The position numbers and the translations under genes are program-made. A model generated the notes under the pieces. That model was not told where the DNA came from, ran no database searches, and saw nothing but the letters and a program-made list of their open reading frames with translations. Shown piece by piece: positions 8,078 to 16,331 of a stretch of 33,856 nucleotides of DNA. The DNA is from an uncultured Mycoplasmatota bacterium (GTDB taxonomy: Bacteria > Bacillota_I > Bacilli_A > RF39 > UBA660): assembly GCA_947056845.1 (NCBI GenBank), contig CAMSCJ010000017.1:1-33856 (forward strand), in the 5' to 3' direction. Position 1 is the first letter of the stretch, and every line of letters starts with the position of its first letter.

Positions 8078-9466
8078 ATGAGAATATTAAATAATATGTT
8101 AGTAGCTGTAGATAAAAAAGATATAGTAGAAGGTGTTTTAACTATTCCTAGTGGTGTAGAAATTATCGCTAATAATTGTTTAAAGGGTAATAACTACATA
8201 AAAGTAGTAAATTGCCCAGATACTTTAAAGGAAATTGGCAATAATGCTTTTGAGGATAGTTCGGTTGAAATGATAAACTTCAATGAAGGACTTTTAATGA
8301 TAGGTGATAGTGCTTTTTTTAACACAAATATAAAAATGGCATATTTTCCAGATTCTTTAGAATATTTAGGCGAGTATGCATTTAGTGATTGTAAATTTTT
8401 GCAAGATGTAAAATTTGGGCATCATTTAAAGAATATTTCAAGACATTGTTTTTCTTCAACTGATATATCATATATAAAACTTGAAGAGGGAATTGAAACA
8501 ATAGGTGAACAGGCTTTTTTTAATTTAAGAAAGTTAAGAAAAATAGATTTTTGTTCTAGTTTAAAAAGAATTGTTGATAGTGCTTTTGCTGAATCGTTTC
8601 GAACATTGCCAGAACTTCATTTTAATGAAGGACTTTTAACAATAGAAGATGATGCTTTTAAGTATTGCTGGATAGAAAAGCTATATTTGCCAGATAGTTT
8701 GAAATATATTGGGAATGGTATTTTTACAGAAAAACTTGAACAAATCTCTTGCGCAAATGTTGAAACATTTGAATTGTTTTCTGAATTTCTAATGAATAGA
8801 TATTTTACTGGTAAAGCTGCTGAGCCACATTCTTTTCTTTTAAATATTAAATCATTATCCGAATTAACTAATGGAATGTATGGTGATTATTATTTTGACT
8901 GTAAACCGCAGGACATTAAATTTAAATCGTATAAATGTACGGATAATTCTAAACAATACACAAAGGAATTCGCTTGTAATATAGAACAATATAATAATTG
9001 GGTTAATGTTTTAAAGAAAATGGAACCAAAAATAAAAAAAGCCTATATACGAAGGGTATATTTGGAAAAATTATTCGATAATATTGAAAATTATCTTATA
9101 GGCTGCTCAAAGGATATTGAAAAAATTTTTATAAGGATTTGTTCGGCTTTAGTTCAATATTTAAATGAAGGTACACAAGAGACAGAGTGTCAAAATACAA
9201 TTCAAGATAGTAATCATGAAATTAAATGTTTAACAAATGAGTTGTTTAATAAATCTAAGCAAGAAGCTAGTATAAGTATTAATAATTCATTTTCAAATGG
9301 TGAAAGTAATTCACAACCTAGTGATAATAGTGGCAATAATGAAATATCATTAATGGAATATGATGACAATGGAGGAATGTGGCTTAATGGCGATTTAGTA
9401 CCTCCTAATCAGCAACAGCAGATGGCACAAAAAGGTGTTTCATTAGTTAAGAAAAGGAAAAATTAA
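8078..9466 (+). CDS. BspA-type leucine-rich-repeat protein
   Basis: 462 residues. Residues about 15-215 hold roughly eight or nine repeats of the BspA/LRR_5 type, each about 22-24 residues: LKEIGNNAFEDSSVEMINFNE, then MIGDSAFFNTNI, YLGEYAFSDC, TIGEQAFFNL and YIGNGIF. The second half (about 220-462) is unassigned: a charged helical part, then a Ser/Asn/Gln-rich tail. No signal peptide, membrane segment or wall anchor is visible, unlike most BspA proteins, so it may act in the cytoplasm. The ribosome binding site is weak (AGAAG). It probably shares the promoter of the CapA-like gene. Role unknown. Confidence 0.8.
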   Translation: MRILNNMLVAVDKKDIVEGVLTIPSGVEIIANNCLKGNNYIKVVNCPDTLKEIGNNAFEDSSVEMINFNEGLLMIGDSAFFNTNIKMAYFPDSLEYLGEYAFSDCKFLQDVKFGHHLKNISRHCFSSTDISYIKLEEGIETIGEQAFFNLRKLRKIDFCSSLKRIVDSAFAESFRTLPELHFNEGLLTIEDDAFKYCWIEKLYLPDSLKYIGNGIFTEKLEQISCANVETFELFSEFLMNRYFTGKAAEPHSFLLNIKSLSELTNGMYGDYYFDCKPQDIKFKSYKCTDNSKQYTKEFACNIEQYNNWVNVLKKMEPKIKKAYIRRVYLEKLFDNIENYLIGCSKDIEKIFIRICSALVQYLNEGTQETECQNTIQDSNHEIKCLTNELFNKSKQEASISINNSFSNGESNSQPSDNSGNNEISLMEYDDNGGMWLNGDLVPPNQQQQMAQKGVSLVKKRKN

Positions 9467-9519
9467 CTAATAACCTTCCTAAAAAGTCAAATGATAAAGA
9501 TTAATTTATAGTAAATAAT

Positions 9520-9554
9520 GATATATTGGTTATAAAAACTAATTATATCTTTTT
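9520..9554 (+). terminator. Probable intrinsic terminator
   Basis: GATATATTGGTT (9520-9531) pairs, with one bulge and one G-U pair, with AACTAATTATATC (9537-9549), followed by TTTTT. It lies 54 bases after the leucine-rich-repeat gene. Confidence 0.65.
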
Positions 9555-9556
9555 AT

Positions 9557-9586
9557 TTGCATTCATTTACATCAACATGGTATAAT
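9557..9586 (+). promoter_or_regulatory. Promoter of rnhB operon
   Basis: TTGCAT (9557-9562), an 18-base spacer, TGG-TATAAT (-10 at 9581-9586). The start codon ATG 9604 is only 17 bases after the -10, so the leader is about 10 bases and holds little beyond the GGTGA at 9594-9598. Confidence 0.75.
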
Positions 9587-9603
9587 AAATAATGGTGAAT
9601 ACT

Positions 9604-10230
9604 ATGGATAATGACTTATATAAATATGAAAATGAATTATATAAACAAGGTGTAAGATTTATTGGTGGGGTTGATGAGGTTGGACGCGGTCCACTTATTG
9701 GTGACGTTGTTGCCGCTTGTGTTGTTTTACCTGCGTCTTTTGTTTTAGAAGGGTTAAACGATTCTAAAAAATTAAGTGAAAAAAAACGTGATTTATTTTA
9801 TGATTATATAATTGATAATTGCGTTGCGTATGGTATTGGTTCTGTAACCCCATCTGAGATAGATGAAATCAATATATATGAGGCGAGTCGTAAGGCTATG
9901 ATGATAGCTATAAAAAAAGTTCGCGAACAAATTAATTTAGAGCATGTCTTAGTTGACGCTATGCCTTTACCCACTTTAGATATTCCAAGTACGTCAATTA
10001 TAAAGGGGGACGCTAAGAGTATTAGTATTGCAGCTGCTAGTGTAATTGCGAAGGTAACTAGGGACAGAATGATGTATAAATTAGATGAAAAATATCCTGA
10101 ATATGGTTTTGCCTCTCACAAAGGATATCCTACTAAAAAACATATTGAGGCGATAAATAAATATGGATTAATTGATGGTTATAGAAAAACTTATGGTCCA
10201 GTTAAAAAAGTTATGGAGGCGATAAAATGA
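9604..10230 (+). CDS. rnhB: Ribonuclease HII
   Basis: 208 residues from ATG 9604; an in-frame ATG at 9592 lies too near the promoter, and GGTGA (9594-9598) fits 9604. RNase HII cuts the RNA strand of RNA-DNA hybrids and removes single ribonucleotides from DNA. The four acidic catalytic positions are present: GVDEVGRGPL near the N-terminus (Asp and Glu), LVDAMPLP, and VTRDRMM. The C-terminal YPEYGFASHKGYPTKKH signature is also clear. The length is normal. It overlaps the next gene by ATGA. Confidence 0.96.
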   Translation: MDNDLYKYENELYKQGVRFIGGVDEVGRGPLIGDVVAACVVLPASFVLEGLNDSKKLSEKKRDLFYDYIIDNCVAYGIGSVTPSEIDEINIYEASRKAMMIAIKKVREQINLEHVLVDAMPLPTLDIPSTSIIKGDAKSISIAAASVIAKVTRDRMMYKLDEKYPEYGFASHKGYPTKKHIEAINKYGLIDGYRKTYGPVKKVMEAIK

Positions 10231-10517
10231 ACTTTGGCTCAAATTTTAATAATAGAAAACTTTTTACAGGCGAATCAAAAAGTACAACAAGTTCCATTGA
10301 TATGAATAGGTTTAGTGAAAGAAATGGTGCACGTAGTGTTGATGAGGTTAGAATATCGCGCATAAAATTTAAAGATAGAATAAGTGCTAATATATATGAA
10401 TCAAAAAAAAGTAATGATGTTAATGAAACAAAGCCTGTAAGTCAAAGTAAACAAACGAATAGAGAAAAACAATTTAATCACATTGAAGCCATGCGTAATA
10501 TTAAAAGGGGTATTTAA
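10227..10517 (+). CDS. Small basic, probably disordered protein
   Basis: 96 residues, overlapping rnhB by four bases (ATGA) and the next gene by one (TAATG), so it is translated as part of this operon. The composition is rich in Asn, Ser, Lys and Arg with few hydrophobic residues. There is a basic middle segment (VDEVRISRIKFKDRI) and a short C-terminal helix (NHIEAMRNIKRGI). No signal peptide, membrane segment or known motif is visible. I do not recognise it. The tight overlaps on both sides argue that it is real. Confidence 0.65.
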   Translation: MNFGSNFNNRKLFTGESKSTTSSIDMNRFSERNGARSVDEVRISRIKFKDRISANIYESKKSNDVNETKPVSQSKQTNREKQFNHIEAMRNIKRGI

Positions 10518-11053
10518 TGAATATAGAAAAAGTAGTCGTTGGAGATTATTGTACAAACTGTTATATTCTATCAATAGGACATGATTGTTTAGTTATTGAC
10601 CCAGGGTGTGAATATGATAAAATAAAAAAATGTATTTCTGATAAAAATGTCTTGGCTGTTCTTGTAACACATAGGCATTTCGATCATATTGGTGCTTTAG
10701 ATTTGGTAAGTAATAAAGGCAGTATACCAATATATGAATATAGTAATATTGAACCAAAGGATTACAAAATAGGTCCATTTAGTTTTAAGGTCATATATAC
10801 TAAGGGACATACTGATGATTCAATAACTTATTATTTTGAAAAAGAAAAAAGTATGTTTACTGGTGACTTTATTTTTGAAAATAGTATTGGAAGAACAGAT
10901 TTGCCGACTGGAAATTATAATGAAATATTAAAAAGTATCAATATGATAAAGAAGTATGATGATGATATTAAAGTTTATCCAGGACATGGAAATCAAACTA
11001 AGCTAGGAATAGAAAAAATAAATAATATTTGGTTTGATAATGTAAATAGCTAA
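10517..11053 (+). CDS. MBL-fold metallo-hydrolase (glyoxalase II-like)
   Basis: 178 residues, a compact metallo-beta-lactamase-fold protein of the YqgX/GloB-like group. Visible metal ligands are THRHFDHIGA (HxHxDH), KGHTDDS, FTGDFIF with the bridging Asp, and YPGHG with the last His. VIDPGCEYDKI near the N-terminus is the usual DPG turn. Such proteins hydrolyse thioesters such as S-lactoylglutathione or bacillithiol conjugates, but the sequence cannot fix the substrate. It lacks the long C-terminal domain of true glyoxalase II. It is last in the rnhB operon; a terminator overlaps its stop codon. Confidence 0.92.
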   Translation: MNIEKVVVGDYCTNCYILSIGHDCLVIDPGCEYDKIKKCISDKNVLAVLVTHRHFDHIGALDLVSNKGSIPIYEYSNIEPKDYKIGPFSFKVIYTKGHTDDSITYYFEKEKSMFTGDFIFENSIGRTDLPTGNYNEILKSINMIKKYDDDIKVYPGHGNQTKLGIEKINNIWFDNVNS

Positions 11054-11071
11054 AATTTTTATAGCTTTTTT
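11048..11071 (+). terminator. Intrinsic terminator overlapping the stop codon
   Basis: AGCTA (11048-11052) and TAGCT (11062-11066), extended by A-T pairs, are followed by five T. The stop codon TAA (11051-11053) is inside the 5' arm. Confidence 0.75.
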
Positions 11072-11084
11072 ATTTGTTTTTGGG

Positions 11085-11090
11085 TATAAT
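11085..11090 (+). promoter_or_regulatory. -10 box of the pduL gene
   Basis: TATAAT, 17 bases before ATG 11108 and followed by GGTGA at 11097-11101. No convincing -35 is visible. The position matches the short-leader pattern at rnhB, parE and polC. Confidence 0.6.
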
Positions 11091-11107
11091 TGTTATGGTG
11101 ATTAAAT

Positions 11108-11692
11108 ATGAATGATATAGATATCAAAATAGGTGTTTCTAATAGACATGTTCATTTAAAGGAAAGTGATTTTAAAATATTATTTGGTGAAAATGCCTGT
11201 TTAGAAAAAAGTAGTGATTTAACCCAACCGGGAGAGTTTGCTAGTACTTCTAAAGTTTTGATTAAGACATTGAAGGATGAAATACCTAATGTTAGAGTTT
11301 TGGGCCCTTTTAGAAATTATACGCAGATTGAAATTTCTAAAACTGATGCTTTTAAATTAGGGATTAATCCCCCAATTCGCGAATCTGGTGATATATTAAA
11401 TAGTGAAGGCATAAAATTAATTGGTCCAAATGGAAGTGTAGATTTAAATGAAGGTTGTATTATTGCAACACGTCATATTCATTTAACTAATTCTGATATA
11501 AAAAAATATAATCTAGAAGGTATTAAATATGTAGATGTGTTAGTAGATGGATTAAAGGGTGGTATTTTAAAGAATGTGTCACTTAAGGTTAGTGATAATT
11601 ATAGTTTTGAAATGCATATTGATACTGATGATGCCAATGCTCATCTAATTAAACAAGGAGATATAGGCAAAATTATAAGGAGAGATGTTTAA
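11108..11692 (+). CDS. pduL: PduL-type phosphate acyltransferase
   Basis: 194 residues. PduL is unrelated to Pta and converts acetyl- or propanoyl-CoA and phosphate to the acyl phosphate, the step before ATP formation by acetate kinase. Signature motifs of both beta-barrel halves are visible: GVSNRHVHL, TQPGEFAS, VLGPFRNYTQIEIS, then ATRHIHLT and HIDTDDANA. The His residues of HVH, HIH and the last motif are the zinc ligands in characterised PduL. No microcompartment shell genes are nearby and there is no N-terminal encapsulation peptide, so it is likely a free housekeeping phosphotransacetylase. It overlaps the next gene by one base. Confidence 0.93.
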   Translation: MNDIDIKIGVSNRHVHLKESDFKILFGENACLEKSSDLTQPGEFASTSKVLIKTLKDEIPNVRVLGPFRNYTQIEISKTDAFKLGINPPIRESGDILNSEGIKLIGPNGSVDLNEGCIIATRHIHLTNSDIKKYNLEGIKYVDVLVDGLKGGILKNVSLKVSDNYSFEMHIDTDDANAHLIKQGDIGKIIRRDV

Positions 11693-11916
11693 TGTCTAAT
11701 CAATTTCGTATTTGTAATAAATGTAAGGCTATGAATGTTGATTCTTTAATTCCTAAATTAAAGGAAATTGATGATAAAGCAGAGATTATTGTCGGATGCC
11801 AAAATTTTTGTGGTATAGGCCAAACAAAAGCATTTGCAATTGTTAATCATGTGCCAATCATTGCCGATAATGAAGAAGAACTTATTTTGAAAATTAAAAG
11901 TAAATTGCAAGATTAG
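11692..11916 (+). CDS. DUF1450-like small Cys protein
   Basis: 74 residues. CNKC (Cys8, Cys11) and GCQNFCGIG (Cys36, Cys40), then FAIVNHVPIIADNEEELILKI, give the layout of the DUF1450/YuzB group, which resembles small thioredoxin-like ferredoxins. Four cysteines could bind an iron-sulfur cluster or zinc; this is inference. It overlaps pduL by TAATG, so the two are co-translated. Function unknown. Confidence 0.75.
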   Translation: MSNQFRICNKCKAMNVDSLIPKLKEIDDKAEIIVGCQNFCGIGQTKAFAIVNHVPIIADNEEELILKIKSKLQD

Positions 11917-11932
11917 CTTAAAAATATTGCAT

Positions 11933-11961
11933 TTGCTTAATTTTTTTTTTTTTGATATAAT
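11933..11961 (+). promoter_or_regulatory. parE promoter with a 13-T spacer
   Basis: TTGCTT (11933-11938), a 17-base spacer made mostly of T (thirteen T at 11941-11953), then TGA-TATAAT (-10 at 11956-11961). The GTG start of parE is 16 bases further, with AAGGTGA between. The T-run may also serve as the U-tract of a terminator for the pduL unit, with an imperfect ATTAGC/GCTTAAT stem before it. Confidence 0.75.
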
Positions 11962-11977
11962 TTTTAAGGTGATTAAA

Positions 11978-13882
11978 GTGGCAAAGTATGATGAAAACTC
12001 AATAAAAATATTAGAAGGGCTTGAAGCTGTTAGAAAACGCCCTGGTATGTACATAGGATCAACTGATAAAAGGGGCCTTCATCATTTAGTATGGGAAATT
12101 GTCGATAACTGTATTGATGAGGTTATTAATGGTTACGGTAAAAAAATCAAGATTATTATGCATCAAGATGGCAGTATTAGTGTTATAGATGAGGGGCGTG
12201 GGGTCCCAGTTGGAAAACATGCTAGTGGGATGTCAACTCCAGAGGTTATTTATACAGTATTACATGCGGGTGGAAAATTTGAATCAAGTGGCTATAAGGT
12301 CTCAGGTGGATTGCATGGAGTTGGAGCTAGTGTCGTTAATGCTTTGTCTAAATGGATGGAAGTAACTATAAAACGTGATGGGTTTGAACACTATATTAAA
12401 TTTGAGAATGGTGGAAAGTTATCTATTCCTTTAAAGCAATTAACTAAAACAAGCAAAACAGGAACAGCAGTAAGGTTTAAGCCAGATGATGAAATTTTTT
12501 CAACAACTAATTTTTCGTTTACAACAATATGTGAACGTATGCAAGAATGTGCTTTTTTAATTAAAGGATTAAATATTGATATTACTAATGAGTTAGATGG
12601 TCGACATGAGGTTTATCAGTATGAAAATGGATTAAAATCTTTTGTTGAATATTTGAATGATGGAAAGAAGGAACTTCATCGAGTTGTTAGTTTTGATACT
12701 ATGAAAGATAATATTAATGTTGAAATTGCATTTCAGTATACAGATACTTATAATGAAAATATTATTTCATTTGTTAATAATGTTAAAACCAATGATGGTG
12801 GTACTCATGAGGTAGGGTTTAAATCGGCTATAACTAGAATTTTTAATGATTATGCTCGTGTTAACAAGTATTTAAAGGATAAGGATAAAAATTTAGAAGG
12901 TAGTGATACTAGAGAAGGTCTAACAGCTATCATTTCATTACAAATCCCAGAAGATTTATTGCAATTTGAGGGTCAGACTAAGGCTAAATTAGGTACTCCT
13001 GAAGCACGAACAATTGTTGAAAGTGTGGTAGTTGAAAAATTACAGTATTTTCTAGAAGAAAATAAGGCTATAGCAACTTCCATTTTAGATAAAATGGTTA
13101 AATGTAAAATGGCTAGGGAGGCAGCTAGAAAAGCTCGTGATGAGGCTAGAAATGGCAAGGATAAATCTAAAAGAGACCGTTTTTTAAGTGGCAAATTAAC
13201 ACCAGCTCAAACGAAAAATTCTGATAAAAATGAATTGTTTTTGGTCGAAGGTGATTCAGCTGGTGGGTCAGCAAAACAGGGACGCGATCGAAAATTTCAA
13301 GCGATTTTACCGCTTAGAGGAAAAGTTTTGAATTGTGAAAAAACTCGATTAGAAGAAATACTTAAAAATGAGGAAATTAATACTATTATTCATACCATAG
13401 GTGCAGGAGTAGGTAGTGATTTTGAGGTAAGTGATTCGAATTATGATAAAATCATTATTATGTCTGATGCTGATGTTGATGGCTCACATATTCAAATTTT
13501 GCTTTTGACTTTCTTTTATCGTTATATGAAACCTTTGATTGAAGAGGGAAAAGTTTATATTGCTATGCCACCATTATATAAATTATTTAATGGAAAAACA
13601 ATTCATTATGCTTGGTCAGATGAAGAGCGAAAAGAGATATTGAAGAAAAGTAAAATAAAACTCGAAACACAGCGATATAAAGGTTTAGGTGAAATGAATG
13701 CTGAACAGCTTTGGGAAACGACAATGAATCCTGAAACGCGAAGTTTAATTAAGGTTAATATAATCGATGCTGCTTTAGCAGAAAAGAGGGTAAGTATTTT
13801 AATGGGTGATAAGGTCGAGCCACGTAAGGAATGGATTGAGGAAAATGTACAGTTTACTTTAGAAGATAGTTACGAAGGATAA
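11978..13882 (+). CDS. parE: DNA topoisomerase IV subunit B (ParE)
   Basis: 634 residues starting at GTG 11978, five bases after AAGGTGA; the promoter at 11956-11961 excludes the in-frame ATG at 11927. The GHKL ATPase part shows EAVRKRPGMYIGS, EIVDNCIDEV, DEGRGVPVG and GGLHGVGASVVNAL. The TOPRIM part shows LFLVEGDSAGGSAKQGRDRKFQ and SDADVDGSHI. I call ParE rather than GyrB from Gram-positive ParE traits: LPLRGKVLNCEKTRLEEI, IIHTIGAGVGSDF, WETTMNPETR and the ending DKVEPRKEWIEENV. Topoisomerase IV unlinks daughter chromosomes. The usual partner parC does not follow; a BIG2 protein does. Confidence 0.92.
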   Translation: MAKYDENSIKILEGLEAVRKRPGMYIGSTDKRGLHHLVWEIVDNCIDEVINGYGKKIKIIMHQDGSISVIDEGRGVPVGKHASGMSTPEVIYTVLHAGGKFESSGYKVSGGLHGVGASVVNALSKWMEVTIKRDGFEHYIKFENGGKLSIPLKQLTKTSKTGTAVRFKPDDEIFSTTNFSFTTICERMQECAFLIKGLNIDITNELDGRHEVYQYENGLKSFVEYLNDGKKELHRVVSFDTMKDNINVEIAFQYTDTYNENIISFVNNVKTNDGGTHEVGFKSAITRIFNDYARVNKYLKDKDKNLEGSDTREGLTAIISLQIPEDLLQFEGQTKAKLGTPEARTIVESVVVEKLQYFLEENKAIATSILDKMVKCKMAREAARKARDEARNGKDKSKRDRFLSGKLTPAQTKNSDKNELFLVEGDSAGGSAKQGRDRKFQAILPLRGKVLNCEKTRLEEILKNEEINTIIHTIGAGVGSDFEVSDSNYDKIIIMSDADVDGSHIQILLLTFFYRYMKPLIEEGKVYIAMPPLYKLFNGKTIHYAWSDEERKEILKKSKIKLETQRYKGLGEMNAEQLWETTMNPETRSLIKVNIIDAALAEKRVSILMGDKVEPRKEWIEENVQFTLEDSYEG

Positions 13883-13894
13883 TGGAGGATAATT

Positions 13895-14548
13895 ATGAAC
13901 CGAAAAATAATGGATGGTTTATCTTATGGTTTTTATTTTATTATTATTTGTATTATTTTCTTAGTTGTTTATCTAGTTTTTTTTAAGTCAGATAAACCTA
14001 AACAAAATAATAAAGTTGATGATGATGTACCATCAGAAGTGGTTAGTGAAAATATTAAATTAAATAAAACAGATTTGTCTTTAGATATTGGAGAAAAGTT
14101 TGCTTTAAATGTGACACTAATTCCTAGTAGTGGTAAAGAAGTTATTAAGTATTCATCAAATGATGAAAATATTGCTACAGTTTCAGAAAATGGCGAAATT
14201 AAAGGAGTAGGTGCTGGTTCCACAATTATAGTAGTTACAGTTGAGGGAACTGATCTTAAAGCAGAGTGTAAGGTGGATGTCTCAAATAATATAATTATCG
14301 CTAAAGATTTATTTGTTCAACATGAAAGGGTTAATCTTAAAGTAGGGGAAACATACCAAATTAATGTGACCGTTATTCCAAGTGATACAATTGATAAGTC
14401 TTTAATATATACATCGACAAATGAGAAGTTTTTAACAGTTTCTAAAGATGGTTTAGTTACAGCGCTAGTTAAAGGTCGAGCAGCTGTTGAAATTCAGTCT
14501 AATTCTAATCCTGATGCTAAAATTAGAATTGATTTTTTCATTAATTAA
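13895..14548 (+). CDS. Membrane-anchored protein with two BIG2 Ig-like domains
   Basis: 217 residues. One N-terminal membrane segment (about 9-29) is followed by a short polar linker and two bacterial Ig-like group 2 domains. The first (about 51-127) has LNKTDLSLDIGEKFALNVTLIPS, then KYSSNDENIATVSENGEIKGVGAGS. The second (about 137-217) has LKVGETYQINVTVIPSD, then YTSTNEKFLTVSKDGLVTALVKG. BIG2 domains are extracellular adhesion or structural modules. It starts 12 bases after parE with GGAGG, so it is probably read from the parE promoter. There is no wall anchor; the N-terminal helix should hold it in the membrane with the domains outside. Confidence 0.88.
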   Translation: MNRKIMDGLSYGFYFIIICIIFLVVYLVFFKSDKPKQNNKVDDDVPSEVVSENIKLNKTDLSLDIGEKFALNVTLIPSSGKEVIKYSSNDENIATVSENGEIKGVGAGSTIIVVTVEGTDLKAECKVDVSNNIIIAKDLFVQHERVNLKVGETYQINVTVIPSDTIDKSLIYTSTNEKFLTVSKDGLVTALVKGRAAVEIQSNSNPDAKIRIDFFIN

Positions 14549-14556
14549 TAGATATT

Positions 14557-14590
14557 AAATTGCTAAATTAGTTTGATTTGGCAATTTTTT
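14557..14590 (+). terminator. Intrinsic terminator
   Basis: A 12-bp stem with one G-U pair (AAATTGCTAAAT at 14557-14568 with ATTTGGCAATTT at 14576-14587) runs into six T. It ends the parE unit. The gene on the other strand converges here. Confidence 0.88.
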
Positions 14591-14608
14591 CTTAGTAATT
14601 TGCTTCTG

Positions 14609-15013
14609 TTATAAAGTTGGATTTTCGGTATCAGCAACACCGAAGTTTTCATTTCCTTGATTTTTATAAACAATATATAAAACAATAAGAGAGCCTATTA
14701 GAGATAGTTCACCAGAAAATAGTTGAAGTTTTAAGTATTTAACATTGCCTTTATTTCTTGCCTCAGCAATTTTTTCAGTTATATAATTTCCATATACAAA
14801 AGCTAGTGCTAAAATTACTACTAAGATTCTATTAAATAATGCTATTTTTTGTGCCTGTTTGTTTTTAAAAAATCCCTTACCATTGATAAGCTTTAATTTT
14901 TCATCATATGTTAAAATGGTAGAAATAATTAATGATATAATAAAAAAAATGGTAGCAATAATTTGGATATCTAGGACTTCTATTTCTTTTTTAGTATATT
15001 TATCTTGTTTCAT
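14609..15013 (-). CDS. Small membrane protein, unknown
   Basis: 134 residues. Three hydrophobic segments (about 16-36, 62-77 and 103-115) suggest an integral membrane protein, with a basic loop between the first two and a polar C-terminal tail (KNQGNENFGVADTENPTL). It starts inside the end of the deacetylase gene (14-base overlap starting ATGAAACAAGATAA), so it is the second gene of that minus-strand unit and probably depends on coupled translation, as no ribosome binding site is seen. I do not recognise the family. Confidence 0.7.
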   Translation of the reverse strand: MKQDKYTKKEIEVLDIQIIATIFFIISLIISTILTYDEKLKLINGKGFFKNKQAQKIALFNRILVVILALAFVYGNYITEKIAEARNKGNVKYLKLQLFSGELSLIGSLIVLYIVYKNQGNENFGVADTENPTL

Positions 15014-16280
15014 TTATATTATTTTTGATTTTTTGAGCTTCTTTTAGCTCACTAATTGTTACTAATTGATATCCATTCTCAATTAATTTAGGTATTAATA
15101 TTTTAACAGCTTCACTAGTTCGTTTATGGGTATCATGCATAAGAATTATTGAACCATCTTTGACATCTCTTAGAGTATTGTTAACAATAGTATTGACATC
15201 TTTATATTTCCAATCTTTAGTATCAACATTCCACAGTATTATATCTAAATTAGTATTGTTTCTAAGTTTATTATTAACAGAACCATAGGTTGGTCTTAAA
15301 TATATAGGGGTAAATCCGGTATATTTTTTTATTATGTCTTGTGTTTTATCTATTTGTTCCCTTTGCTCATCTTTTGATAATTTAGTTAGTGAACGATGAT
15401 TATAAGAGTGATTTCCGATTTCATTTCCATATTGGTACATTTTTATGATTGTATCACTATGGGCATCAATTTTATTTCCTAAAACAAAAAATGTAGCATT
15501 ACTATGGTATTTATTTAGCGTTTCAAGAATCTCTTCTGTATATATACTAGGTCCATCATCAAAAGTTAGTGCTATCATTGGTTTGGAAATGTCAATATAA
15601 TTTATAATTGGTTCAATATATAGTGGAGTTTCTTTTTTTTCTATTGATAAATATTCTAGTATATTAAAGTGTGATATGGGAATATCAATTTGTATAATAT
15701 CTTTATATGTGTTACTTATTTCATGGGCTTCAAAATAAATAGATATATTATTATTAATGCTGAACTTTAGATTATCATAGTTAATACTTGATATTTTATT
15801 TAAATCAATAATGCTTCCGTATTTTTCAAATAATAAGTTTTTAATTAAATCTTTAATTTGTGATTTCTCGTTACTAGTGATTATTTCATCAAATTTTATT
15901 TCTGATTTTTTGTTAATGTCATAATTATAACTTATTACTTCATTTAAAATTAATTCTTTATCTGAGGAACTAATATGTTTGAATAAGGTAATCGAAATAT
16001 ATTTATCGGCAAGATTGTAATATGTATAATCGATGTTTAATTCATGTTTTTTATTTAGAAAGGTTATTTCATTATATTGTTTTAAAAATTTATTATAAGT
16101 ATCATTTACATATTCTTTTACTTTTTTATTTAATTTTTTTATATTTGTAATAGGATAATTAATAGCAATTATTGTGTTTGCATTTTCTTCAATAATCGTC
16201 TTTATACGGTAATTAGATTCATTTGTTTTATTACATGCACAAACTATTAGGACGCAAAATATGAGTATTATTTTTTTCAT
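15000..16280 (-). CDS. PdaC-like polysaccharide deacetylase lipoprotein
   Basis: 426 residues from ATG 16280, chosen because AAGGTGA lies five bases before it. The signal peptide ends in a lipobox-like VCAC, so the enzyme should be tethered outside the cell. Residues about 30-205 resemble the DUF4163/DUF3298 region of B. subtilis PdaC. The NodB domain (about 233-end) keeps its motifs: TFDDGP (239-244), HSYNH (291-295), RPTYGS (329-334), VDTKDW and LMHDTH. Such enzymes remove acetyl groups from peptidoglycan or similar glycans, which can raise lysozyme resistance. The first gene of a two-gene minus unit; a LexA-like site lies just upstream of its promoter. Confidence 0.9.
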   Translation of the reverse strand: MKKIILIFCVLIVCACNKTNESNYRIKTIIEENANTIIAINYPITNIKKLNKKVKEYVNDTYNKFLKQYNEITFLNKKHELNIDYTYYNLADKYISITLFKHISSSDKELILNEVISYNYDINKKSEIKFDEIITSNEKSQIKDLIKNLLFEKYGSIIDLNKISSINYDNLKFSINNNISIYFEAHEISNTYKDIIQIDIPISHFNILEYLSIEKKETPLYIEPIINYIDISKPMIALTFDDGPSIYTEEILETLNKYHSNATFFVLGNKIDAHSDTIIKMYQYGNEIGNHSYNHRSLTKLSKDEQREQIDKTQDIIKKYTGFTPIYLRPTYGSVNNKLRNNTNLDIILWNVDTKDWKYKDVNTIVNNTLRDVKDGSIILMHDTHKRTSEAVKILIPKLIENGYQLVTISELKEAQKIKNNINETR

Positions 16281-16297
16281 AAGCATCACCTTAATTA

Positions 16298-16303
16298 ATT
16301 ATA
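16298..16303 (-). promoter_or_regulatory. -10 box of the deacetylase gene
   Basis: On the minus strand, TATAAT lies 17 bases before ATG 16280 with AAGGTGA in between. The -35 is weak (TTCTAT, 16326-16321). Confidence 0.55.
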
Positions 16304-16331
16304 TTAGATTTTAATGGAAAATAGAATAAAG

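Noticed and set aside
13005..13020. Second LexA-like site (CGAACAATTGTTG)
   Set aside because: It lies within the parE coding sequence and its right arm is incomplete.
11978..13882. GyrB
   Set aside because: The motifs around the TOPRIM domain and the DKVEPRKEWIEE ending fit Gram-positive ParE better. A tree would settle it.
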